Of a stretch of 64,000 nt of DNA, positions 1-7,916 are shown piece after piece (positions within the stretch are counted from its first letter, which is position 1; each line of letters starts with the position of its first letter). Position numbers and translations under genes: made by a program. The notes beneath the pieces were generated by a model. The model was not told the DNA's origin. It saw only the letters and a program-made list of their open reading frames with translations, and did no database searches. This DNA is from Zobellia barbeyronii. Its GTDB lineage: Bacteria > Bacteroidota > Bacteroidia > Flavobacteriales > Flavobacteriaceae. Where the stretch lies: NCBI RefSeq assembly GCF_018603515.1, contig NZ_JACATN010000002.1, positions 124,001 through 188,000 of the forward strand. The letters run 5' to 3'.

Positions 1-11
1 TTTTTAGAGTT

Positions 12-389
12 ATGAATACTGCAGAAAACAAAAAAAATGCCATAGCTTTTTATAGAATGGCTTACGAAGGCAGCCCAAAAGAAGCTATTGATAAATTTTG
101 TGGAGGTCAATACATTCAGCACAATCCTGATGTGGCTAATGGGCCTCAAGGCTTCATTGATTATTTTGATAGGATGAAGCGGGAATACCCTCAGAAATCT
201 ATTGATTTTGTTCGTAGCATAGCCGAAGGAGATTTAGTTGCTTTACATACACACCAAATCTGGCCAGATGACGATCAATACGTTACTATGGATTTCTTTC
301 GGTTTGATGAAAAGGGAAAAATTTGTGAGCATTGGGACTCCATTCAACAAATTCCAAAAATATCCGCTAACCCAAACACCATGTATTAA
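12..389 (+). CDS. SnoaL-like / NTF2-fold protein
   Basis: A 125-residue protein of the SnoaL-like polyketide cyclase / NTF2 superfamily, matching the small cone-shaped fold group annotated as nuclear transport factor 2 family or predicted SnoaL-like aldol-condensation enzymes. Visible hallmarks are the N-terminal helix with AIAFYRMAYEG, the QYIQHNPDV strand, a central GxxxxxDYFDRM helix, and a C-terminal DFFRFDEKGKICEHWDSIQ strand pair that is highly typical of the family. No catalytic assignment is possible from sequence alone and the substrate is unknown. The ATG at 12 is close to the window edge; the few bases before it contain no in-frame stop, so a longer N-terminus cannot be excluded. 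It is followed by a 123-base gap before the acetyltransferase gene. Confidence 0.8.
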   Translation: MNTAENKKNAIAFYRMAYEGSPKEAIDKFCGGQYIQHNPDVANGPQGFIDYFDRMKREYPQKSIDFVRSIAEGDLVALHTHQIWPDDDQYVTMDFFRFDEKGKICEHWDSIQQIPKISANPNTMY

Positions 390-512
390 TCGTAGATTAT
401 AAGTAAATACGATTAAACGCATTTTACTTTTATATCAACTTTAGGATATACGAATGTTATTGTTCTCTTTATATTCTTAGTTTTATCAATCTATACTATA
501 AATTAATATAAC

Positions 513-947
513 ATGACCATTGAAATTTTACATAAGTACGACCTTAATGACCAGATTCAAGAAGAAATTCAGAATTTATATAAGCAGCTGAACGACAAAA
601 ATATACAGCGTCCGTTACACCAAATACTTCAAGATGGCAATCATGTAATTTTAGCGGCATGTAAAGAAGAAGACAATATTATAGGGATAGCGCTTTTGGT
701 TACGTATAAAGTAATTTCAGGCTACCGAGGATTGGTCGAGGATGTTGTAGTTGATGCCGAACATCGCGGAAAAGGAATCGGCAGAAAATTAATGGAAAAA
801 CTTTTAAAAGAGGCCGAGCATTTAAATATGGATGAAATTCTTCTATTCTCAGGACATCATAGAACACCGGCAATTAAACTGTATAAAAGTCTTGGTTTCA
901 CTTTAAGAGAAAGCGGAGTTTACAATCTGAAAGTGCCAAAATCATAA
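513..947 (+). CDS. GNAT family N-acetyltransferase
   Basis: A 144-residue GCN5-related N-acetyltransferase, expected to transfer an acetyl group from acetyl-CoA to an amine on an unknown acceptor. The acetyl-CoA pyrophosphate-binding motif A is clear: VEDVVVDAEHRGKGIGRKL (about residues 78-96), with RGKGIG as the R/Q-x-x-G-x-G/A loop. Motif B follows as AIKLYKSLGF (about residues 121-130). Length is normal for a single-domain GNAT. It ends 9 bases before the end of the convergent LexA-like repressor gene. Nothing in the context identifies its substrate. Confidence 0.9.
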   Translation: MTIEILHKYDLNDQIQEEIQNLYKQLNDKNIQRPLHQILQDGNHVILAACKEEDNIIGIALLVTYKVISGYRGLVEDVVVDAEHRGKGIGRKLMEKLLKEAEHLNMDEILLFSGHHRTPAIKLYKSLGFTLRESGVYNLKVPKS

Positions 948-956
948 AAAGGTGTA

Positions 957-1721
957 TTATACCTTTTTTACATGACGAAGCTGACTTTTTAATTCCTCCA
1001 TTGATTCTTGCAACTGTCTCAAAAGACCTTTCTCTGTGGTAGCATCTTCGCCAAATGTAATTCTACTACTCACCTCCCAAATCTCCTGTATTTGGTAAGG
1101 TTTGATGTCATATGGCGGATAAGTTTCATTAAGAGAAACCAAAGTAACATTATTAGAATTAGGTCTTTTTTCCACTTTTTTCACCAAAACGGCATCTTCT
1201 AAGACCACTACATACATTTTATTTTGGCTTACATCATCTATGTGCTCTACTGCCTTGGCCAAAACCCACTCCCCAGACCTTAAATTAGGTAGCATACTGT
1301 CTCCGTCAACCTGAAAACCACGATACGTAGCATTTCTAAATTCAGGAATAGGCAAATCAAAAGCAGGAAGTTGTTCGTACCAGCTTGTATCTGCAATGTT
1401 TTGTGGATAACCGGCAGCAGCTTTGGCGTTTACCAATACCATGTTGTCATTTCCAGCATTATCTACAGTAACCACCTTTGGAATTACGCTAACTTTAGAA
1501 GTCTCCAAGTATTGATTATCACTATCACCAAACAGCCACAACGGATTAATCTTGAACTGCTTTAAAAGTTCCATCACCACTTTACCGGATAACTTAGTAC
1601 GCCCACGCTCTATATCTGCTGTAGTACTAGATACGCCTAGAAGCTTAGCAAACTCCGCTTGGGTATAGCCCAACTCGCGGCGAATATCAGTGAAGCGTTT
1701 TAAAGTGATTTCATTTTCCAT
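957..1721 (-). CDS. LexA-like XRE/S24 self-cleaving repressor
   Basis: A 254-residue repressor with an N-terminal Cro/CI-type helix-turn-helix (about residues 10-60: TQAEFAKLLGVSSTTADIERG) and a C-terminal S24 (LexA/UmuD) peptidase domain. The catalytic pair is visible as Ser142 in GDSMLP and Lys181 in VLVKKV. An Ala-Gly pair in AAAG (103-104) sits where such proteins self-cleave. A short charged coiled-coil-like tail follows (about 228-252). This is the architecture of phage CI and of LexA substitutes that are inactivated on DNA damage. It is divergent from the radical-SAM/DUF4130 pair, and the 168-base gap between them is packed with TCCAAA/TTTGGA inverted repeats. Repression of itself and its neighbours is therefore a reasonable inference. 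The damage response itself is not shown by sequence. Confidence 0.85.
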   Translation of the reverse strand: MENEITLKRFTDIRRELGYTQAEFAKLLGVSSTTADIERGRTKLSGKVVMELLKQFKINPLWLFGDSDNQYLETSKVSVIPKVVTVDNAGNDNMVLVNAKAAAGYPQNIADTSWYEQLPAFDLPIPEFRNATYRGFQVDGDSMLPNLRSGEWVLAKAVEHIDDVSQNKMYVVVLEDAVLVKKVEKRPNSNNVTLVSLNETYPPYDIKPYQIQEIWEVSSRITFGEDATTEKGLLRQLQESMEELKSQLRHVKKV

Positions 1722-1789
1722 ATAATTCTTGAATTATCCCTGTTCATAAAAACAATAATAGACTTTATGCTCTCCACTACCCTTTCATT

Positions 1790-1871
1790 TCCAAATATAC
1801 ACAATTTGGACATACTCCAAAGTTTTATTTGGAATATATCCATATTATGGATTTTTTCCATAAATTTGGAA
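1790..1871. promoter_or_regulatory. Cluster of inverted-repeat operators for the S24 repressor (putative)
   Basis: The divergent intergenic region holds four dyads built from the same half-site. They are TCCAAAT-n7-ATTTGGA (1790-1810), TCCAAA-n6-TTTGGA (1816-1833), ATCCAT-n3-ATGGAT (1838-1852) and TTCCA-n6-TGGAA (1856-1871). All are perfect dyads on the bases given. They lie within 100 bases of the radical-SAM start codon, as expected for a repressor controlling both directions. Spacing is not constant, so which dyads are true operators is unresolved. Confidence 0.6.
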
Positions 1872-1889
1872 TAAATACAAATACCTACA

Positions 1890-3158
1890 ATGTCGTTATC
1901 ATTTGATAGAATTAAGGAAAAATTGAACATTCTGGCGGATGCCGCCAAATATGACGTTTCGTGCTCAAGCAGCGGAAGTGTTCGGAAAAACAGTACAAAG
2001 GGACTTGGAGACAGTAGCGGTATGGGAATTTGCCATAGCTATACGGAAGATGGTAGGTGCGTTTCATTATTGAAAATATTACTCACAAACCACTGTATTT
2101 TTGATTGTGCTTATTGTGTGACACGCAAAAGTAATGATGTGCAACGGGCTGCTTTCAAAATCCAAGAGGTAGTAGATTTGACCATTAACTTCTATCGCAG
2201 GAATTATATAGAAGGTCTTTTCTTAAGTTCAGGCATATTCAAAAGTCCAGACTATACTATGGAACGCTTAGTTGCTGTTGCTAAAAAGCTACGGTTGGAA
2301 GAGAATTTTAATGGATATATACATTTAAAATCTATTCCAGGAGCCAGTGATGAGCTTATGCGAGAAGCCGGACTTTATGCCGATAGATTATCTGTAAATA
2401 TTGAAATACCTACTATATCCGGGCTCAAACTATTGGCTCCGGATAAAAAGCATGAAGACTTCACCAAGCCTATGCTAAAGGTGAAAAATGAAATCATCCA
2501 ATACAAATCAGAGAAAAAAATAATTAAGAGCACTCCAAAATATGCGCCGGCCGGGCAAAGTACTCAAATGATTGTAGGTGCCACCGGAGAATCGGACAAG
2601 GATATTATGTACTCCGCCACACATTACTACAAAAATTATAATATGAAACGGGTGTATTATTCTGGTTATGTTCCAGTTGCGGAAGATAATAGGCTTCCTG
2701 CTATTGGCACCCAAGTACCTATGCTCAGGGAGAATAGATTATACCAGACAGATTGGTTGCTACGCTTTTATGGTTTTGGTGTTCAGGAACTTTTGAATAA
2801 CGACCACCCAAACTTAGATATGGATGTGGACCCTAAATTAGGGTGGGCATTACGGAACATGCAATACTTTCCTGTGGATATCAACAAGGCAGATAAAAGT
2901 GTTTTGGCACGTGTACCAGGGTTGGGTATGAAATCTGTTCATAAAATAATTAACGCAAGACGATTTAGAAACTTAAACTGGGAACATCTTCAGAAGATTG
3001 GTGTGGCACTAAATAGAGCAAAATATTTCATTGTTTGTGAATCCAACAAGTGGGAACATAGAGATATGGAAGGAACTAAAATAAAAGGCTTAATTCTACA
3101 GAATTCGGTCGGGAAATTTAGAAAAGAGTATAGTAATCAACTACAATTATTTAGTTGA
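1890..3158 (+). CDS. Putative DNA modification/repair radical SAM protein
   Basis: A 422-residue radical SAM protein of the type that always travels with a DUF4130/UDG-linked partner (TIGR03916-like). The iron-sulfur motif CX3CX2C is at Cys69, Cys73 and Cys76 (CIFDCAYC). The C-terminal part contains a helix-hairpin-helix DNA-binding segment (about residues 330-370: INKADKSVLARVPGLGMKS), which supports action on nucleic acid. The reaction is not known for the family; a role in DNA repair or modification comes from its pairing with uracil-DNA-glycosylase-type partners. Here it is divergent from a LexA-like repressor and 46 bases upstream of that partner, so damage-inducible expression is a reasonable inference. 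Confidence 0.85.
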   Translation: MSLSFDRIKEKLNILADAAKYDVSCSSSGSVRKNSTKGLGDSSGMGICHSYTEDGRCVSLLKILLTNHCIFDCAYCVTRKSNDVQRAAFKIQEVVDLTINFYRRNYIEGLFLSSGIFKSPDYTMERLVAVAKKLRLEENFNGYIHLKSIPGASDELMREAGLYADRLSVNIEIPTISGLKLLAPDKKHEDFTKPMLKVKNEIIQYKSEKKIIKSTPKYAPAGQSTQMIVGATGESDKDIMYSATHYYKNYNMKRVYYSGYVPVAEDNRLPAIGTQVPMLRENRLYQTDWLLRFYGFGVQELLNNDHPNLDMDVDPKLGWALRNMQYFPVDINKADKSVLARVPGLGMKSVHKIINARRFRNLNWEHLQKIGVALNRAKYFIVCESNKWEHRDMEGTKIKGLILQNSVGKFRKEYSNQLQLFS

Positions 3159-3204
3159 TTTAGCCTTATTGGCAACTAGTGTGAACAGAACAAAATATGA
3201 AACT

Positions 3205-3978
3205 ATGAATGCTACAAAAACCTTAATTTACGACGGAAGCTTCAACGGATTTCTAACAGCTATTTTTGTGGCTTTTGATGAAAAAGCACAAATAGCAGAT
3301 ATTCAAAAGAACTCGGCCTCTCAAAGTGGACTTTTTTCTGAAACTGAAACCATTTTCACTCAAATGGACAAGGCTAAAAGAGTATGGAATGGCATTCATA
3401 AAAAGAGTCACAACGCCATAAAGGATATCTACTTTGCTTTCTTAAGTGAGAATAAGGGTATTGAACTAGTACTGTACAGATATATTTGCAAGTTGTTTAC
3501 TTCTGAAACTTCCATTGCCTCTGATTACTCTGATGATATTGTTTTAAAAATAAGTCAATTGGCAAGGTCCGTTGGTCGAGAAAAGCATCGTATGGAGGCT
3601 TTTGTACGCTTTCAGTTAACGAAAGATGAAATCTACTTTGCCAATATAGAACCAGATTTTGATGTACTGCCTTTGATATCCAAACATTTTAGATCTAGAT
3701 ATGCAGATCAGCAATGGTTAATTTATGATGTAAAACGTAAATACGGTATTTTCTTTGATTTAAATCAAGTTGAAATCGTATCCTTAGACCTTGATGAAAT
3801 TTATACCAACAGCCTGAATAAAAGCGCTCATTTTGGTGATGAGGAATATAACTACCAAGACCTTTGGAACAATTACTTCAAAAGTACCAACATCAAATCT
3901 CGCATTAATTTAAAACTTCACAAACAACACGTTCCAAAACGTTACTGGAAATATTTGAGTGAGAAAAAGGCAGTTTAG
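3205..3978 (+). CDS. TIGR03915-type putative DNA repair protein (DUF4130)
   Basis: A 257-residue protein matching the DNA-metabolism family that partners the upstream radical SAM enzyme. Family features visible are the N-terminal LIYDGSFNGFLTAIF, the RFQLTKDEIYFANIEPDFDVLPL strand region in the middle (about 140-165), and the C-terminal KQHVPKRYWKYLSEK. In relatives this domain is sometimes fused to a uracil-DNA glycosylase; no glycosylase domain is present here. I start it at the ATG at 3205 because the family begins close to MNATKTLIYDG. A longer frame opening with TTG at 3169 adds twelve residues with no family similarity I can see. It probably shares a transcript with the radical SAM gene. 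Confidence 0.8.
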   Translation: MNATKTLIYDGSFNGFLTAIFVAFDEKAQIADIQKNSASQSGLFSETETIFTQMDKAKRVWNGIHKKSHNAIKDIYFAFLSENKGIELVLYRYICKLFTSETSIASDYSDDIVLKISQLARSVGREKHRMEAFVRFQLTKDEIYFANIEPDFDVLPLISKHFRSRYADQQWLIYDVKRKYGIFFDLNQVEIVSLDLDEIYTNSLNKSAHFGDEEYNYQDLWNNYFKSTNIKSRINLKLHKQHVPKRYWKYLSEKKAV

Positions 3979-4110
3979 CTTTATTTGCATTTATCTATTG
4001 AGGTATCTGGGTTTTATCACACAAAATATAGACTCATAAGCGGTTGACCCCCTTTATTTCAGGTGTTTTCCACGTTTTCCTTAACATAGATATAAGTAAA
4101 GGTCACTTCT

Positions 4111-4137
4111 TTGTTAATAGTCAAAATCGTACCTTTG
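4111..4137 (+). promoter_or_regulatory. Putative uvrA promoter (Bacteroidota type)
   Basis: A TTG at 4111-4113 is followed after 16 bases by TACCTTTG at 4130-4137, matching the -7 consensus TAnnTTTG. Transcription would begin around 4144, about 11 bases before the ATG at 4155. This placement argues against the longer reading frame that opens at 4044. Confidence 0.5.
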
Positions 4138-4154
4138 CAACTTTGCTATTGAAA

Positions 4155-6995
4155 ATGATAAACTACGAAGAAAATATTGAGGTTCAGGGCGCTCGCGTGC
4201 ACAACCTTAAAAATATAGATGTTACTATACCCAGAGAAAAATTGGTTGTTATAACCGGACTTTCCGGGAGTGGTAAATCTTCCCTTGCTTTTGATACAAT
4301 TTATGCTGAAGGCCAACGCCGGTACATTGAAACTTTTTCCGCCTATGCCAGACAGTTTTTAGGAGGATTGGAAAGACCTGATGTAGATAAAATTGATGGG
4401 TTATCACCTGTTATTGCTATCGAACAAAAAACTACGTCAAAATCACCACGGTCTACAGTAGGTACAATTACCGAAATTTATGATTTCCTCCGCCTGCTTT
4501 TTGCACGTGCCGGAGATGCCTATAGTTACAATACGGGCGAGAAAATGGTGAGTTATAGTGATGAGCAGATAAAAGAACTTATAAAGAAGGATTATGATGG
4601 TAAGAAAATCAACATCCTTGCTCCTATTATTAAATCTAGAAAAGGACATTATAGGGAGCTTTTTGAGCAAATTGCCAAACAAGGCTTTGTAAAGGTCAGG
4701 GTTGATGGTGAAGTAAAAGATATTGTCAAGGGAATGAAAGCCGATCGCTATAAAACCCATGATATAGAAATTGTAATTGACCGTCTAAAAGTGGTTGATT
4801 CGGAAGATATGGACAAACGTCTCACCGAATCCTTGAATACCGCTATGTACAGTGGAGACAACGTACTTATGGTCTTAGAAGAAGGTCATTCTGTAGCTCG
4901 GTATTTTAGTCGTGACCTGATGTGTCCAACAACTGGCATCTCCTACCCTGTTCCTGAGCCTAATACGTTTTCGTTCAACTCTCCCAAAGGAATGTGTCCT
5001 AATTGTAATGGGCTAGGTCATGTTTACGAAGTGAACGAAAAAAAGATATTTCCAGACAAAAAATTATCTATTAAATCTGGAGGAATCGCTCCCTTGGGAG
5101 AGTATAAAAATTCTTGGGCGTTTAAACAAATAGAAACTATAGCCAAACGCTATGAATTTGAACTGACAGACCCTATTTCCAAAATTACTGAAGAAGCTAT
5201 TGATGTTCTTCTTAACGGTGGTCACGAGACTTTTGAGGTCGACTCCAAGAGTTTAGGTGTTAAGCGGAATTATAAAATTGATTATGAAGGTATTGCCAAC
5301 TTTATTAAAAATCAATATGAGGAAGCAGGCACAACAGCATTAAAACGTTGGGCTAAAGAATATATGGACAAAATTACCTGTCCTGTATGTGAAGGTTCGC
5401 GTCTGCGTAAAGAATCGCTTAATTTCAAAATAGACGAAAAGAATATAGCTCAACTGGCACATTTGGATATTGCTGAACTGGCTAAATTCTTCAAAGGTTT
5501 AGAAAAGAAGTTAGAAGGCAATCAGCTTAAGATTGCTGAAGAAATCATTAAAGAAATACGAACGCGTATCCAGTTTCTTTTAGATGTTGGATTAGATTAT
5601 CTTTCTCTAAACAGAAGCTCAAAATCACTATCGGGTGGTGAAGCACAACGTATACGATTGGCTACACAGATCGGTTCTCAGTTGGTTGGAGTGCTTTATA
5701 TTCTTGATGAACCTAGTATTGGTTTACATCAACGAGACAATACAAGATTAATTAAATCGCTAGAAGCGCTTCGGGATTTGGGTAACTCAGTAATTGTTGT
5801 GGAACATGACCGTGACATGATAGAGTGTGCTGATCACGTAATAGATATAGGTCCAAGAGCCGGAAAGCATGGTGGTGAGATTATCTCACAAGGCTCTCCT
5901 AAGGATTTAAAAAATGAGAGCACCTTAACAGCTGATTATATTACTGGAAAAAAACAGATTGCAATTCCTGAAAAACGTAGAAAAGGGAATGGTAAAAAAA
6001 TTACCCTTTCAGGATGTACGGGAAATAATTTAAAGAATGTTTCTATAACGCTTCCGTTAGGTCAAATGATTGGAGTAACCGGTGTTTCGGGTAGTGGAAA
6101 ATCCACATTAATAAATGAGACCCTCTACCCTATCATGAACGCTCATTATTTTAATGGCGTAAAGAAACCTATGCCCTATAAGAAGATTACTGGGCTAGAG
6201 CATATTGACAAGGTAATAGACATTAACCAGTCCCCCATAGGTAGAACCCCGAGATCCAACCCTGCCACCTATACCGGAGTTTTTGGAGAGATTCGTGCAT
6301 TGTTCTCCAAAACACCTGAAGCAGCCATTAGAGGTTATAAACCTGGTCGTTTTAGTTTCAATGTAAAAGGTGGCCGTTGCGAAACCTGTCAAGGTGGAGG
6401 TCTACGGGTTATTGAAATGAACTTTTTGCCTGATGTCTATGTTGAATGTGAAACTTGTAACGGAAAACGCTTCAATAGAGAAACACTAGAAATACGTTAT
6501 AAAGGTAAATCTATAGCAGATGTTTTGGAGATGACAATCAACGAAGCTGTTGATTTTTTTGAGCTTATACCCAAAATTTATCGTAAGTTGAAGACCATTC
6601 AAGACGTAGGATTGGGCTATATTTCTCTAGGGCAGCAGTCCACTACGCTTTCGGGCGGTGAGGCTCAGCGTATTAAGCTGGCCACAGAACTTTCTAAGCG
6701 GGATACGGGCAATACTTTTTATATTTTGGATGAACCCACTACAGGACTTCATTTTGAGGATATTCGAGTTTTGATGGAAGTTTTGACTCGTTTGGTAGAC
6801 AAAGGAAATACCATATTAGTTATTGAACATAATATGGATGTTATTAAAATAGTAGATTATATTATTGATATTGGCTATGAAGGTGGCCGTGGTGGTGGAA
6901 AAGTAGTTGCCAAAGGAACACCGGAAGAAGTTGCTAAAGATAAAAAAAGCTACACGGCAAAATACTTGAGACCAGAATTGAATATTCCGGACTAG
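4155..6995 (+). CDS. uvrA: Excinuclease ABC subunit UvrA
   Basis: The damage-recognition ATPase of nucleotide excision repair, 946 residues, normal for the family. It has two ABC ATPase modules. The first Walker A is GLSGSGKSS (about 33-41) and the second is GVSGSGKST (about 643-651). Signature motifs [14 protein letters not shown] and [14 protein letters not shown] are present, as are Walker B/H-loop regions ([22 protein letters not shown]). Zinc-binding cysteine pairs are visible in [25 protein letters not shown] and CETCNGK. The frame is open from 4044, but UvrA proteins begin at about [20 protein letters not shown], and a promoter lies inside the apparent extension, so I start at 4155. 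It appears to be a single-gene unit, and no LexA-like TCCAAA dyad was noticed in front of it. Confidence 0.97.
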   Translation: MINYEENIEVQGARVHNLKNIDVTIPREKLVVITGLSGSGKSSLAFDTIYAEGQRRYIETFSAYARQFLGGLERPDVDKIDGLSPVIAIEQKTTSKSPRSTVGTITEIYDFLRLLFARAGDAYSYNTGEKMVSYSDEQIKELIKKDYDGKKINILAPIIKSRKGHYRELFEQIAKQGFVKVRVDGEVKDIVKGMKADRYKTHDIEIVIDRLKVVDSEDMDKRLTESLNTAMYSGDNVLMVLEEGHSVARYFSRDLMCPTTGISYPVPEPNTFSFNSPKGMCPNCNGLGHVYEVNEKKIFPDKKLSIKSGGIAPLGEYKNSWAFKQIETIAKRYEFELTDPISKITEEAIDVLLNGGHETFEVDSKSLGVKRNYKIDYEGIANFIKNQYEEAGTTALKRWAKEYMDKITCPVCEGSRLRKESLNFKIDEKNIAQLAHLDIAELAKFFKGLEKKLEGNQLKIAEEIIKEIRTRIQFLLDVGLDYLSLNRSSKSLSGGEAQRIRLATQIGSQLVGVLYILDEPSIGLHQRDNTRLIKSLEALRDLGNSVIVVEHDRDMIECADHVIDIGPRAGKHGGEIISQGSPKDLKNESTLTADYITGKKQIAIPEKRRKGNGKKITLSGCTGNNLKNVSITLPLGQMIGVTGVSGSGKSTLINETLYPIMNAHYFNGVKKPMPYKKITGLEHIDKVIDINQSPIGRTPRSNPATYTGVFGEIRALFSKTPEAAIRGYKPGRFSFNVKGGRCETCQGGGLRVIEMNFLPDVYVECETCNGKRFNRETLEIRYKGKSIADVLEMTINEAVDFFELIPKIYRKLKTIQDVGLGYISLGQQSTTLSGGEAQRIKLATELSKRDTGNTFYILDEPTTGLHFEDIRVLMEVLTRLVDKGNTILVIEHNMDVIKIVDYIIDIGYEGGRGGGKVVAKGTPEEVAKDKKSYTAKYLRPELNIPD

Positions 6996-7148
6996 TCACC
7001 AAACACTCAACTGGTAGTTAAAAAAAACTTACAGGTTGAGCAATTAAAGATTAATTAAATTTATGCTGAGTTCAGTTATAAATATTAATAGCTTTACAAT
7101 TCAATAAAATAAAAACAATAAATTCATCCGCTGAGAAAAAAAAGTAGT

Positions 7149-7172
7149 CGTTTTGATTTATAAATGAAAACG
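7149..7172. promoter_or_regulatory. Inverted repeat upstream of the LOG-family gene
   Basis: CGTTTT (7149-7154) and AAAACG (7167-7172) form a perfect 6-bp dyad with a 12-base AT-rich spacer, about 50 bases before the start codon at 7222. It could be an operator or a leader hairpin. There is no T-tract, so it is not a convincing terminator for uvrA. Confidence 0.25.
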
Positions 7173-7221
7173 TTCAATCTAAATCAGAGGAAAAAAATTA
7201 TACAAATAAGAGTAATTATAC

Positions 7222-7908
7222 ATGAGAAAAGAACAACATCACAAAGGTTGGAACGAAATAAAGACTAACGATTCTTGGGCCATATTCAAAATTATGGGTG
7301 AATTTGTTATGGGATTTGAAAAAATGGGCTCTATTGGTCCATGCGTTTCTATTTTTGGTTCAGCCCGTACCAAGGCAGGTGATAAATATTACGAACTAGC
7401 CGTTAGTATTGCCGAAAGCATAGCAAATGCTGGTTATGGTGTAATAACTGGTGGAGGACCTGGTATTATGGAGGCTGGTAATAAAGGAGCACATTTAGCT
7501 GGCGGAACTTCTGTTGGTTTAAATATTGACTTACCGTTTGAACAACATGACAACCCTTATATTGATTCTGATAAAAGTTTAGATTTTGATTACTTTTTCG
7601 TGAGAAAAGTAATGTTCGTTAAATACTCTCAAGGGTTTGTAGTTATGCCGGGTGGGTTCGGTACATTGGATGAGCTTTTTGAAGCAATCACTCTTATTCA
7701 AACTAATAAAATTGAAAAATTCCCGATAATTCTTGTTGGGAGTGAATTTTGGACTGGTCTTATGGATTGGGTTAAGAACACTATGCTGGAGATGAAAACC
7801 ATAAGTGCTCATGATTTGGATCTTATTAAAATTGCAGATACAGAAGATGAAGTAGTAGATATCATTGATGCATTCTACAAGGGCCGAAATCTTAGTCCTA
7901 ATTTTTAA
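7222..7908 (+). CDS. LOG/TIGR00730 family nucleotide 5'-monophosphate nucleosidase
   Basis: A 228-residue Rossmann-fold protein of the LOG family (lysine-decarboxylase-like). Members release the base from nucleoside 5'-monophosphates, including cytokinin ribotides. The two diagnostic motifs are present: GGGPGIMEAGNKGA (about 75-88) and PGGFGTLDELFE (about 141-152), the PGGxGTxxE phosphoribohydrolase signature. The N-terminal extension before SIFGSARTKAG is typical of the longer bacterial type. The gene ends 8 bases before the TTG start of the next gene, and the two are probably cotranscribed. Cytosolic; the physiological substrate is unknown. Confidence 0.88.
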   Translation: MRKEQHHKGWNEIKTNDSWAIFKIMGEFVMGFEKMGSIGPCVSIFGSARTKAGDKYYELAVSIAESIANAGYGVITGGGPGIMEAGNKGAHLAGGTSVGLNIDLPFEQHDNPYIDSDKSLDFDYFFVRKVMFVKYSQGFVVMPGGFGTLDELFEAITLIQTNKIEKFPIILVGSEFWTGLMDWVKNTMLEMKTISAHDLDLIKIADTEDEVVDIIDAFYKGRNLSPNF

Positions 7909-7916
7909 TATCACCT

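Noticed and set aside
4044-4154. N-terminal extension of UvrA by 37 residues
   Set aside because: It is hydrophobic, unlike any UvrA start, and a TAnnTTTG promoter lies within it; the family begins at the Met at 4155.
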